This document shows, piece by piece, positions 12,264 through 23,185 of a DNA stretch of 64,000 nucleotides (the first letter of the stretch is position 1; each line of letters starts with the position of its first letter). This DNA comes from Gliomastix tumulicola. Taxonomy: Eukaryota; Ascomycota; Sordariomycetes; Hypocreales; Bionectriaceae. The stretch lies in the NCBI GenBank assembly GCA_001599755.1, contig BCHX01000006.1, forward strand, positions 3,025,336 through 3,089,335, in the 5' to 3' direction. A model generated the notes under the pieces. It was given only the letters and a program-made list of their open reading frames with translations, was not told the DNA's origin and made no database searches. The translations under genes and the position numbers were made by a program.

Positions 12264-14038
12264 TCTGTCTGTCCCGCTCTCATCTTCACCAATATACCAT
12301 ACCAGTCATATATACGCCCTCTCTTTGCCTTGTTTGTTACTGCAAAGACGATACCCCCACGATGAGGTTCACGATCTTTTTCATTTCTTTCCCCAGCGCA
12401 ATGAATCACAACTCTATATGGAAGAAGACGACGCAGTGGAAGAATAAAAGGCAGCGCCATGGTGCGTTGCCTCTGTAACGGAAGCGTTTGCAATCACTGG
12501 CGGAAGAGAGCAAAGCGAGGGACGAGAGGAGGAAGAGAATATGATTACTAGCTACGACTACTACCATTGACTCGACTAGGCCCTGGTGTTTGTTGCTTGG
12601 ATTTTTCTTGGGGATGGAGGAGAGAAGCTTTTCGGGACTGTTGATGCCTGTTGTTTTATCAGTGTCATTTCCCCTGGTGTGCGAGTTTTCTTTGTTTTTT
12701 TCACGATGGCATGGCGGTCAATAATGAATGCTAATACCGTATGGAACGAGTCCCCTCATACCACGGCGTGAATGGAGCTGCTGCTGAGAGCGTGGCAAAG
12801 CGTAGATAGAGGCAAATGCTGGTCCTCGGACTTGAGGGTACCAACGCCTCCGGCACTGGTGCCGCCATTCCCTCTCTTTAGTTCCCATTCCCCAATCTGT
12901 GGCGGTCACGCGAGCGGGGGTCAATCTCCAGGGGTCGCGCAGACCAGCCGAGTCGGGGTCACCGATCCTGTGCGCTCAACTGCCGTGGGTGTCGTCACTG
13001 ATGCCGGAGGCTCTGAGCAGGGCCTTGGAGGGATGCGTACTGCGTCTACAAGGGTCTTATCTGTTTGTCTCAGTGTCTGTGTCTGTTCCACCTTGGTCGT
13101 TGTGCACACATCCATCGGAACATCGGCGGAGGCCTTATCGGCTCTGTGGCCGCCACGCGTGCTGAATTTGGGGATCTGCTTGCTGGACACCTGGATAGGG
13201 AGTGGCGAGGGGCCGATGGCCCGTTATTGTCGTGTGCTCATCTTACGTTTCTGCTCCCTGGTGGCTTCAGCTCAAACACTGTCTCACAGCAGGCGACACT
13301 CCCATTGATACTGCAATAGACTCACTCAAGGACAGATGGACACCATGCTCTCTTTTTCCTCGGCACCAAGACGCTGGAAAGGTCCACCATCACCACATGT
13401 CAAAAACTGACGTACATACGTAAAACGCCGCAGGCCCACGGGGGAAGAGGAGGAATCGGGGGGAAAAGATCCATACAGCGGTGGGTATTTTTCCTTCTTT
13501 TTTTCTACCGTTGGGTCGAGCCTTCGTCGGTAATTCTGATGGCGTCGTTTTTTTTCTTTTTCGGCCCTGTTCGTGATTAGCGTTCTTGTGCGATCCTCCT
13601 CCAGGCTGCTAGAATCCCTCTCAGTCCCGCTCCCTTTTGTGCCACCACTCCGCCCTCTCCCTTTTCTAGATTTCTTTCTTGGTTTTATTCTTGGGTCCCT
13701 TCTTGGTCTATTTTCTCCTCTTGAAGATAAATCCTGTACTTAGGATCGTTGCGTAGGCGAATTGGTATCTGGAGTAGATACAGCCTCACCGAACCGGCGA
13801 TTGTGCCCCTGCCCCCGAGTGACTGGATGTGGCATATGGAATTTGTGCTCGAGTTCTTCTCCCTCCTCTTGAAGCAGATTCACTGAGAAGCCTCTCCGAC
13901 CAATTGAGAGCGTCTGTCGATCAACGGCCTTCACCCACTCTCCATCTCCGTCCGGATCTCACCTCCACACCCACTGTGACGGGGGCTCATCGTCCACGCA
14001 CGACGGACATTGAAGCACACGAGAGACGGGGTCTTAGT
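12264..14038. other. Intergenic region with long pyrimidine tracts upstream of the permease
   Basis: No gene is supported in these 1.8 kb. The second half (about 13490-13735) has long T/C-rich tracts including runs of seven or more T, a pattern common just upstream of transcription starts of strongly expressed fungal genes. The 300 bp before the permease ATG may be a 5' UTR. Open frames at 12772-13423 show no domain or coding character. Confidence 0.45.
12443..12448 (+). terminator. Candidate polyadenylation signal AATAAA
   Basis: A perfect AATAAA lies 180 bp after the stop codon of the Ala/Ser-rich protein gene. The position fits a 3' UTR of normal fungal length. Fungal polyadenylation signals are degenerate, so this is suggestive only. 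Confidence 0.35.
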
Positions 14039-16142
14039 ATGGCACGATCCATCAGTAGCCAAGACTCGTCGAGGCTGGCTTCGGCCGCCCCTCCGAAATA
14101 CGCCTCGGACAACGAGAAGACGGCCGGCGACGACTTGGCCCGCGGTGGCCCTGCGGACTCGCTCCGGGCCTCGTTCTCTGCGCCCAAGGGGCAGTCCGTC
14201 CACCGGGCGCTCAAGGCCCGGCATATCCAGCTTATTGGCATCGGCGGCACGATTGGCACCGTACTCTTTGTGCGTACTATGTGATACTTTGTCACAGCAT
14301 CCTCCCCCCCCCCTTTTCTGCGTCTTCATGTGCCCAACTCCCAGGGAGCATGGATGGCAGATGCCTATCGAGAGGTTCAATTTGCTTATTGCGTGACGAC
14401 CTGTTGGCTCTTCCGGTGATATAGGTGCAAATTGGTAAAGGTCTACTGAATGGCGGCCCTGGTTCTCTGCTCATTGCGTTTGGTAAGTGCCATCGATGCT
14501 CTTCCCCCCCCTTTGTCTCATGGACGGGGGCTGATTGCTTGCAGCTGGCTGGTGCGCCTTCGTTCTGGCCGTGACCGCCTCCATGGCCGAGATGGTCACG
14601 TATTTGCCCATCTCCTCGCCCTTCATCCGCTTCGCTGGGCGCTTCGTCGACGAGGCGTTTGGCTTTGCTGCTGGCTGGAACTTCTTCGTCTTCGAGGCTG
14701 CGCTGGTCCCGTTCGAGGTTGTCGCCTGTAACCTCATCATCAACTTCTGGAGCGACGTCATACCCACGGCAGCGGTCATTGCCATTGTCCTCGTCCTGTA
14801 TGCGTTGATCAACTTTGTGGCCGTCAAGTACTACGGCGAGGTAAGTGAAGGGAGAGAGAGGCCCCAAGAGAGAGAGAGAGTCGCTTGTAGACTCACACAC
14901 GTGTAGACCGAGTTCTGGGCCGCCCTCGGCAAGGTCATCCTCGCCGTCGCCCTCATCTTCTTCACCTTCATCGTCATGCTCGGCGGCAACCCGGCCAAGG
15001 ACCGCTTCGGCTTCCGCTACTGGTCCGACCCGGGCGCCTTCAACGCGCTCTACTACGACGGCGCCCTCGGCCGCTGGCTCGGCTTCCTGCAGTGCCTCAT
15101 CCAGGCCTCCTTCGCCATCGCGGGACCCGACTACGTCTCCATGGCCGCCGGCGAGGCCGAGCTCCCCCGTAAGAACCTGCCGCGCGCCTTCAACGCCGTC
15201 TTCTACCGCCTGACCATCTTCTTCGTGCTCGGGGCGCTGTGCGTCGGCATCCTCGTCCCGCACGACGACGGGAACCTGGCGGATGCGTACGAGAACGGCA
15301 AGCCGGGCGCTGCGGCGTCGCCGTATGTCATTGCGATGGAGCGGCTGAATATCGGCGTGTTCCCGCATGTCGTCAACGCGCTCGTGCTGCTGAGTGCCTT
15401 CTCGGCCGGGAACTCGTATGTGTACTGTGCGTCTCGGTCGCTGTACGGCTTGGCTCTCGAGGGCAAGGCGCCGCGCATCCTGAGGACGTGTACGCGGAGC
15501 GGTGTGCCCATCTACTGCGTCTTCGTCGTGCTGGCGTTTGGACTGCTGGCGTTCCTCCAGCTCGGGTCGGGAACGTCAGTCGTCCTGAACTGGTTCGTCT
15601 CGCTGGTCACGGCGTCGCAGCTGATGAACTTCTCGGTGACGTGCTTTACTTACCTGTGCTTCTACCGCGCTCTCAAGGTCCAGGGCAAGGACCGCTCGAC
15701 GCTGCCGTACCGCGGTTGGTTCCAGCCGTACACTGCGTGCTTCGGGCTCGTGGGTACGTTTGTCATGACGTTCGTGGGAGGCTATACCGTCTTCTTGCCT
15801 CTGGAGGGCTACTGGAAGGTGCCCGACTTCCTGTTCTCGTGAGTACTATCTGCGTCATACGTTGAGGTTTCTTGTTGTTGCTGACGAGGATCTGTAGATA
15901 CATGATGGTCATGCTGTTTCCCGTCCTGTTCGTCGGATGGAAGATCATCCACCGCACCAAGATGCACAAGCCTCACGAGGTCGATCTCGTCAAGGACGTG
16001 GATGAGATTGACGAGTACGAGAGGAACTTTGTCCCTCAGGAGTCCACGTACGTTCTCGCATATTATGCTTTGTATATCATTGTACTAACGAGACTATACT
16101 AGGAGCATGTTCGAGAGGATCCTCGACAAGCTATTTGGGTAG
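14039..16142 (+). CDS. Amino-acid permease, YAT/AAT family (APC superfamily)
   Basis: Six exons (14039-14269, 14425-14482, 14545-14840, 14907-15838, 15898-16047, 16103-16142) with consistent phases give about 568 residues, the usual size for fungal general or specific amino-acid permeases. The first membrane segment carries the family motif IGIGGTIGT, followed by VQIGKGLLNGGPGS. About twelve hydrophobic segments follow, with the conserved FAIAGPDYVSMAAGEA and SAFSAGNSYVYCASRSLYGLA regions. Family knowledge: these are plasma-membrane H+/amino-acid symporters controlled by nitrogen source. The usual Gly after GTIGT (GTGLF) is Val here (GTVLF), which suggests a substrate subclass different from Gap1, but I cannot name the substrate. 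The cytosolic C-tail is acidic. The last exon overlaps the stop region of the convergent gene by 12 bp. Confidence 0.93.
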
Positions 16143-17183
16143 AGACGACGGCTGTGCCACGACGGCAGACGAGCTGCTGCTTGCGGGATCAGTAGTGCTG
16201 CTACTGTCCGGGACAGCGCTGGTCTTGTCATCCTCATCGGGAGGAATAGACTTGTTCTCGAAGGGGTTATGAGGGATCAGGTCGTAATCCTTGGGAAGGA
16301 TAGATTCGTGATTTGCAGGAGGGTAGGCCAACGTGTCCTCGAGGGTAGGGATACGCTCGTCGCGTTCGGAGGCCTCGAGTTCCATGATGTGCTCAATATT
16401 CTCAGGCTTCGGCCACGACCGCCAGTTATGCTTCCGCAGATGGTCCTCCCTGGTGCACATCTTGACCTGCCAAGTTCCATTCCTCCCGGCGAGGGCCTCG
16501 GTGACCTCCCTGTATATCTGCGAGCAATAAGTCTTGGTGGTGTCGATCTTGAGGATCATGTGGTGCTCGTTTCCGTCGTATACGTCCGTCAGCTTCGCCC
16601 TGTGGCCGTTGAGCGTCACGCTCCACCAGCCCTGGACGAAAGGCCCCGCGGTGATGAGGTTCTCCCAGTCGAGGGGACCGTGCCACCGCTCCGTGAAGTT
16701 GACCTGGGCCTCGGACCACAGGACCGGCCGCCACTCCCTCGCGTACATGATCGTGCACGCGTAGTACGCGTAGCGGTGCGTGTTGAACCACTCCCAGTTG
16801 CACATGGGCTTGTCCTTGGACCAGAGCACCTCGAGCTCGTCCAAGGGCCACCAGTCCTCGGGCCGGATCTCGTTGGCCCGCACGGGCAGCGGGCCGATGC
16901 GGATCTTGACCTCGGCGTAGTTGGGCCCGTGCGGGTCGTCGCGCTGCCAGAGGATGGCCTGGGACCACGGGTGCAGGCGCTTCGGCGGGTAGTAGAAGGT
17001 GACGTTGCGCGTCGAGTGCGGCCTGTAGTCTTGCGACTGCCAGAGGATGTCGGTGTCGCTGAGCCTGTCGATGACGGTCTGGGGGTCCTTCTCGCAGATG
17101 GACCAGCGGAGTTCGACCACCTCGTTGCGTCCGGCAGCCGCGAGGGCTGCGAAGAGGAGCAGGGAGAGGAGACGGGATGTCAT
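16131..17183 (-). CDS. Secreted Trp-rich protein of unknown function
   Basis: A single exon of 350 residues. The chosen ATG (17183) opens a classical signal peptide (MTSRLLSLLLFAALAAAG); upstream in-frame extension would bury it. The mature part has about twenty tryptophans, clustered in four spaced motifs of the form [IV]LW[QS] at spacings of 31, 42 and 35 residues, plus WW and EWF clusters. Five to six cysteines could form disulfides. There are several N-glycosylation sequons (NVT, NFT, NGT, NKS) and a Ser/Thr/Pro-rich acidic tail. I do not recognise the family. Tryptophan-dense secreted proteins often bind glycans, but that is only a guess. Its 3' end overlaps the permease coding end on the other strand by 12 bp, so the two mRNAs must be convergent and overlapping. 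Confidence 0.8.
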   Translation of the reverse strand: MTSRLLSLLLFAALAAAGRNEVVELRWSICEKDPQTVIDRLSDTDILWQSQDYRPHSTRNVTFYYPPKRLHPWSQAILWQRDDPHGPNYAEVKIRIGPLPVRANEIRPEDWWPLDELEVLWSKDKPMCNWEWFNTHRYAYYACTIMYAREWRPVLWSEAQVNFTERWHGPLDWENLITAGPFVQGWWSVTLNGHRAKLTDVYDGNEHHMILKIDTTKTYCSQIYREVTEALAGRNGTWQVKMCTREDHLRKHNWRSWPKPENIEHIMELEASERDERIPTLEDTLAYPPANHESILPKDYDLIPHNPFENKSIPPDEDDKTSAVPDSSSTTDPASSSSSAVVAQPSSLPK

Positions 17184-17596
17184 GTCTGTGTGGAAGTACG
17201 TGTTTATTATGAGTATGTGCTGGAGTGTGGATGAAGGCTGGGTGGACAGTTTTGGGAGGTGAGATAGGTTGGGTTCATAAAGTATGTGGCTGGACGGGGT
17301 TGTTATGGACCTTTGTTTACATCGAAATGTTGAAGTGGCTATTGGGGCTATGGTGTGATAATAACTGTCGAGGACCAAATTCTAGCCAACCAAACGCATC
17401 CAGTGTCTACTCAAGATTCTCCATTGTTGTGTTGAGGGTCGTGGTCTCTCGGCAACGACATCTCGTCCGAGTTGGGGACTCTGATATAACTGACCAAGGG
17501 GGCCGAGGCCTATCCGACGCATCTTGAAAGCAGCTACCAGTCCTCTTGTATGATAGTTTCCCCCCCTGATCTGCTCTCTCAGTCTACCGGGTGCCT
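17184..17596. other. Short intergenic region
   Basis: About 410 bp between the start of the secreted Trp-rich gene and the end of the small Cys protein gene, both on the minus strand. It should hold the promoter of the former and the 3' UTR of the latter. Nothing else stands out. Confidence 0.4.
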
Positions 17597-17926
17597 TTAT
17601 TTCTGTTCGGATTCCTCTCGTGGAGAGGCCGCACCTGGCTCTTCGCCCAACCTCGCTGAAGAACCCGCAGCCTTATTCTTGGAGAATGCAGCCTGGTTGC
17701 TGGCAGCTCTCTGCGCGACTGCCCTCTGACGGGCGCATTCTTCACACGGCTCCAGCGGTCGACCAACCCAGGGGCGCCGCTCGACCATGTTGGGTGGATA
17801 GTCCTGCGAGACATGGCACCAGCGACCAGTCTTGCTGGCAACGGCGCAGGGATCGAGGATCCAGACGTGAGGGGCGGCAACAAGATGGTTGCAGTCTGGA
17901 TACGTGTACGAGACGGGCTGACACAT
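17597..17926 (-). CDS. Small cysteine-containing protein, hypothetical
   Basis: A single exon of 109 residues starting MCQPVSYTYPDCNH. Six cysteines and two early histidines (C2, C12, H14, C27, C37, C60, C63) sit in the first 65 residues; the tail is Ala/Glu/Lys-rich. Small fungal proteins starting M-C-x-x-x-x-x-Y-x-D/E-C-x-H are, from memory, common in moulds and may bind zinc, but no function is known to me. No signal peptide is visible, so it is probably cytosolic. The initiator is a true ATG. The Cys/His layout argues against a chance frame; without homology data the call stays moderate. Confidence 0.6.
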   Translation of the reverse strand: MCQPVSYTYPDCNHLVAAPHVWILDPCAVASKTGRWCHVSQDYPPNMVERRPWVGRPLEPCEECARQRAVAQRAASNQAAFSKNKAAGSSARLGEEPGAASPREESEQK

Positions 17927-18717
17927 GTCGACGAAAGTGTCGCTTTCGAGACTCTGGCGTGTTAAAGATAAGAGGTCAAGATGGGGTTGGTAGTGAGACG
18001 GAAAAAAGTATAGAAAAGGCGTGATCTTGTCGAAAGTGATGATCGTGAGGAATAGCTAGCTCGATAGGCTTTCTTGATAATGCTCTATCCCTTCTCGGCA
18101 TGGTATCTCGGAAGTCTGGACCGATTTATACTGTAGCTGGCGATGACGAGGTACAGACGACCACCATGAGTCAGAAGGGGCTGTCCTAAGAGGGCAGGCA
18201 GCTGTTCTCGGTCTCACGTCCACGCTTTTGTCCTTCACATCACTGTTATTCTTGAAAGACATAGATTTAGTCGTTACCCGACTCCGAGGGAGCACTATGG
18301 CGAATACTCCGGTCCTGAAGTGGAAGCATAGAGAGTGTGTCATGTGAGAGAGTAGCTGTGAAATGTGATTCACGGCAGTCCGCTGTGATAGTTGCGGCGG
18401 TGTGCTGTTGTGATTGTGTTCCGGAGACCCGGACAAGACGACGTTGTATATTCATACAAGATGAATGATGTAGGACGGGCCTTGATAGCTGACTCTCCAA
18501 GCTGCTGTGATCATCGCCACCACTGTCTGTGATGATGGGGTACATGGTGGTTATCTCTGGTTGCTTCTTTGACGTCTCGTTGCACGATCAGAAGGAAATG
18601 ACATAGCTAAGCGGTCGAAAGAACACTTGAGTTCTATACTTTGTCTTCAACTTGCTATTAACATTATATATGAGATCTCATACGCATCCCTCCTATGACT
18701 AATATCGTAGGCTGATT
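17927..18717. other. Intergenic region
   Basis: About 790 bp with no supported gene. Several minus-strand frames overlap here, but they have no domain and poor codon character. The A/T-rich part at 18600-18720 adjoins the stop of the oxygenase gene and probably includes its 3' UTR. Confidence 0.4.
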
Positions 18718-21700
18718 TCATTCCGAGTCCCATACGATATTCATGGTCGTAGGCACCGGCCACAACGAACTGCGGTCGCTCGTCATATACATGGCCTGGC
18801 CTTCCTCGGCCGTCTCCTGCTCACGCCCAACTTGGCCGTTCCAGACCACCGATGACACGCTCTTCAGCTGCCCCTGGACGCCCGGCGCCCGTCTGAGGCC
18901 TGGAAGCGACACCAGAACCTTGAAGAGCGCCTCCATGGCCTCCGTGTAGATGGCTAGGTCGTTCGGCTGGATGCCAGCAGGGAAGTAGTCGTTCAAAGAG
19001 CGGGTCTTCGTGGCCGCCGCAACGTTGGAAGACGTGCCGTTTCCGTTGGCAGTGGTCGAATAGCCTTTGCCACTCAACGAGCAGCCGTTCAGCATACTAC
19101 GTACGTATGGAGTTAGTTATGGAAACCGAGTGTCGAGAGCTGAGAGATCAACTTACTGCTTTAGGAGAACGTCATCACTGGCATCAGTGTTGGTCTGAAC
19201 AAGCTTCCGGAGCTCCTCCATATGCCCTGTTCCCTTCTCCAGATGATAGTCCAGGCTTTCGGCCAGGAGCAACACCGGTACCATAGCCGAGGCTGCGAGG
19301 AGGGACGACACACGATCAGCCAAGCTCTCCTTGCGGCTTGATGTTCGCAGAGCCTCCGCCATCTTCTTGCCATGGCCACGGATAGAGGACTTGGACATAT
19401 GCAGAGACGCCTTGGGCGACCCAGGAAGCGGGATCTCCTTCTTGAACCCGACGACGAGATCCTGCGCCTGACGCTGCAGCTCGTACGATCGACCGGGACT
19501 CAGCCTCGGCGACGTCGCGGCGTAGAGCACGGAGAGGATGGTGCCGAGCTGTTCATCTGTGTATGCGCCCCGGCGCTTGTCGTTGCTGGCCTTGAGGCTG
19601 AGCGAGAACATCTCGGCTGTCAGTCGCACGAAGGTGAGGCTGATGACCTCGCTGATCACGTCGATGCCCTTTGCTTTGCTGGGCAGACCGAAAGCCTGGG
19701 ACTGTATGAAGTCTCGCGAGGCGGACTGGATGAAGGCGCTGACTTCGCGCTGGCGGGTGGCGGGCGACACGGGCTTGGCCGGCGGCAGATGTAGGCCGTT
19801 TGCCTTCTTGACTGGCGTGCCGTTCTCGGGAGCAGCTGGTGCTTCCTTTGTGACGGAGCTCTCCTTGACCTGACGGCTTGGGGGATCCCACGTGTAGACG
19901 GATTCCTTCTTCAGGCCCTGGAAGATGATCTTGTTCTCGGCGGGCGTGACGAGGGGATGGTGGGCGTAGATGCTGTCGCTCTGGAAGTGGTGCGGGAACG
20001 CGCAGAAGATGAGCTTGTACATGACGTTGCCGCTGTCGACGTCGAGATCAGAGTCGACCTCGGCGAAGCCCCAGTTGGTCAGGTTCTTGGGCGTGAAGTC
20101 GTCCGTGTAGAATCTGTCGCCGCGGACGAGCGCCACTGCATCTGAAAGGATGGCTCTACTGGCTGTATATCCTACACAGACGCCGCTACCGGGAGCCATG
20201 GGCGGCTTGGTCTTCTCGGAGACCAGGCCCGGGTACAGCTCGACGTTGGCCGGGCTGCCGTACAGAGCCTTGAGGCCAGCAGCAACCTGGGGATCCGGGT
20301 TGATGCTCTCGAACGTCGTGTGGCGGGTGAGGCCGATGAAGGCGCGGAACTCGTTGAGCGTGCCGACGCGCCAACGTCTGGCCTGCATGATACCCAGCAT
20401 CTCGACGGGACGCAGGCATTGAGGCACCGAGTTGGCGCCGAAGCTCCCCGCTGTATCTTCGATGCCGGCCCGGAGAATATCAACCAGCTCGTCGTCGTCG
20501 AATGCGCCGTCGGCACCACGCGTGAGGCCCGGCACGCTGACTCGCTGCTGCGGATCTTCAGGCAGGGCCGTCTCCCACGCCTGGAACGCCATGATCATCT
20601 CGTGGAACGTGGCCGTCTCGGGATCCTTCCCGCCAAGCAGACGCCGCATCTCCTCGGCCTCCCACTTTGCGTCGCGGTCGGACAGGATGCTGTGCCAGCG
20701 GTACAGCAGGTTGAACTCGACCGAGACCTGGTTGCCGACGCCCGTGGGCGCCGTGTTCTTCTGCCCGTGTCTGTCCATATTCGATCGGGGGTCGATGGTC
20801 CAGGTCGAGTCGGTGCGGTTGAGGCAGAGGATCGCGCGGACGTAGTCCTTCAGGATGATGTTGACGTACAGGCCGCATGTGATGAGACGGCCTGTCTGGA
20901 AGAGGTCTTCGTCGTACTGCTTCCAAGCGTTTTGGGCGCCTGGATCGGTTGAGTCGGGCGGAGAGGTCGGTTTCTTGAAGCGGTTTGCCTCGTTGATCCT
21001 GTCACTTCGTCAGCGAATGCGTATCTCGACCAAACTGCGCATAAGGGTCCCATACCTGGCCAGTTGGGTAACGACGTAGTTGTGGAAGCGGTTGAACATG
21101 AGGAGGAAGACGCAGCAGGCGGGCGGGAAGGTCAGGAGGCGCTTGTGGGCGAAGCAGTCTGGCTTCAGGAGGCCGTCCTTGAACTGGCGCATGGCCTTTT
21201 GCTCCTCCCACGAATTTCCATATAGAGGGGCGAGGTCGAGATACGATGATGCTAAGTTGATGCCTCCATTCCGGCCGTCCTAATAGAGTGTCAGCTTGGT
21301 GCCTGTGATTGGAAATAGAGGCCTTGGAGAAGCATACTGTCTGGAAGATATCGTGGGTGATGATGACACCCAGGTAGAACATCATGCTGGAGATGCCACA
21401 GGGATGCGGCCGGAAGCTATCCTTGCGCGCCAGCAGCGTATCAAACACGAGCCCAGCATCAGGCATATCCGGACTCTGCACGTCGTTCGGAGCCACGGCC
21501 CTCGTATACGCCGTCCCCGCGGCCCCCAGAGTCCCCAGGTAAGGATTGCTATTCGACCCGTCGGCCGTGCGATGGCGGTGCTCGTGGCCCATGAGCGTCG
21601 GGATGGGATCGGGCATCGGGTGGTCCAGCGTCGACCACAGCTTCGTGATGAAGGCGTCCGTCAGGCGCTTCCCCGCGCGCGAGTGGCGGGGCAGCTTGTA

Positions 21701-21979
21701 CAGCAGCTGGATGAGCCGCTCGAGCAGCAGGTTGTCGTCGTCGTAGCAGCCCGCCTTCTCGGCGGCGTGGAAGAGGCGCACGGTGCCGATGTCGTAGAGC
21801 CGCAGCGTCTGGATGTCCTTGAGGAGGCCCGTCTGGGGCACGCTGACGCCGCCGGACTGCTGGCGGCGGCGGTCCTTGAAGAAGGAGGACGGCTTGGACC
21901 AGGCGCGTGTGTTGGGCGCGTGGCCGGCGGCCTTGGACGTGGCCACCACGGGCACTGGCGAGGTGTCTTTGGTCGGCAT
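18718..21979 (-). CDS. Psi-producing oxygenase (Ppo) family fatty-acid dioxygenase, P450 domain without the cysteine motif
   Basis: Four exons (21979-21338, 21279-21056, 20998-19157, 19096-18718) with 57-60-bp introns and matching phases give about 1028 residues. The N-terminal half is an animal-type haem peroxidase/dioxygenase: distal His209 in THDIFQT, then SSYLDLAPLYG, KPDCFAHKRLLTFPP and MFNRFHNYVV, and the catalytic/proximal pair Tyr388 and His391 in EFNLLYRWHS. Family knowledge: Ppo/LDS enzymes oxygenate oleic and linoleic acid to oxylipins controlling sporulation and secondary metabolism. The C-terminal half resembles the fused P450 (LRRAPGVQGQLK, YMTSDRSSLWPVPTTM), but where the haem-thiolate Cys loop should be the sequence reads FPAGIQPNDLAIYTEAME, with no Cys. 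It is therefore probably a dioxygenase without hydroperoxide isomerase activity, functionally like PpoC/10-DOX enzymes. The ATG at 21979 is the only good start. Confidence 0.92.
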
Positions 21980-23185
21980 CTTGGGCTGCTTCTGTCTTGG
22001 TCAGGAATGCGGAAGCAGCGACATGTCCGTCCCTGGTCGAGAGAAGGACGAAGAGGCACAGGAAGGGCAAGAAGAGGAAGGGGGGGAATCCCCGAGGGAT
22101 GGGACGATGGGGACAGTGGCTCGACATGTCGTCGTAGCTCTGCCGATCGATAGTACATGTCTTGGACCTCAGCTGTGTTGATGCCATACGCTATCCCGCA
22201 TTGGCAAAGGGCTTGCAGCAGCGTAACGCGACCCTTGCCAATCAGAATTCAGTGCCGGGAGCAGGAGATAAGGGAGACAGGGGAGACAGACGTTCAGCTG
22301 GACTGCTGTCTGTTCCTCCTCACCCGACCGCGAGCTTGGACAGGTAGCAAACGGGCTCTGCATGATGGAGGATTACTGGTCTGGACAGCTCTCGATGATG
22401 CTGAGAGAGTGATATGATCTCCGCGTATGATCTGCAGGATGCCGTAACGGGAGGCCCCTAGGCTGATCGCGAAGAGCGGTGGACCAGACTAGCAGGGGAT
22501 TCAGTGGCCATTGCACAAGCCATCAATCATTCACCGCCCATCAAATTACCCGGCAGAATATTGGCTGGAGGGCGGCTTGCCTGTGCTACCCTACGCTAGA
22601 TTGAACAAATCGGCCGACCAAGACACACGCTCGCTGTCAAGAGGGCTAGCATAAATGATGTGTCGGTGCAAATGCTATACTCAAGGATGCCACCGCGCAC
22701 TTGGCATTAACGACAGGCTCAAGTAGCTGGTGATCTCACGAGCATGCACGTCCCAACACTAAAGATGGGCACATCTTAGCTGTCCTACCTTGCGGCACTA
22801 GAAATAGACACCCTTTGTCTATCACTCGCTCGGCGCTCCTGCACCTGGAGCAGGACCGGGAGTATAGAGAACTTGGCACGGTGAAAACACAAAGAGAGGA
22901 TGGCATTGTTCAAATGCCAAATGCCCCTTGCTGTGGTTCTTGGTAGTACGTAGCAGGTGCGCCTCCGCTGAGGTCATATGCCGTTTCACAAAGCCTACCT
23001 ACATCAAACAAAGGCCTGGTCCCACGAGCATTCAACAATGAATATTTGTCTGGAAGGTATCCAGACTGGTGACAATCCAAAATTAGGCCTTGACATCTCC
23101 CTCACCGGCTTGGATTTTCTTCATCAGGGACCTTGATCATATCCGTCCATCACCCTTCCCCTTCGTGCGTTTGGTTCTCCTTCAC
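21980..23185. other. Intergenic region between divergent oxygenase and kinase genes
   Basis: About 1.2 kb that must hold both promoters. I see no coding evidence. Nothing repeated or palindromic was evident. Confidence 0.4.

Noticed and set aside
12772..13423. Several overlapping plus-strand frames of 75-180 codons
   Set aside because: Cys/Ser/Val-rich translations without motifs; competing frames on both strands suggest chance openness.
14292..15368. 358-codon minus-strand frame over the amino-acid permease
   Set aside because: It covers several permease exons and introns and is rich in Glu/Gly/Asp repeats from codon bias.
16269..17234. 321-codon plus-strand frame over the secreted Trp-rich gene
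   Set aside because: Arg/Val/Pro-rich shadow without motifs; the minus-strand frame has a signal peptide, sequons and Cys.
21296..22153. 285-codon plus-strand frame over exon 1 of the Ppo oxygenase
   Set aside because: Shadow of a conserved peroxidase exon; no recognisable features.
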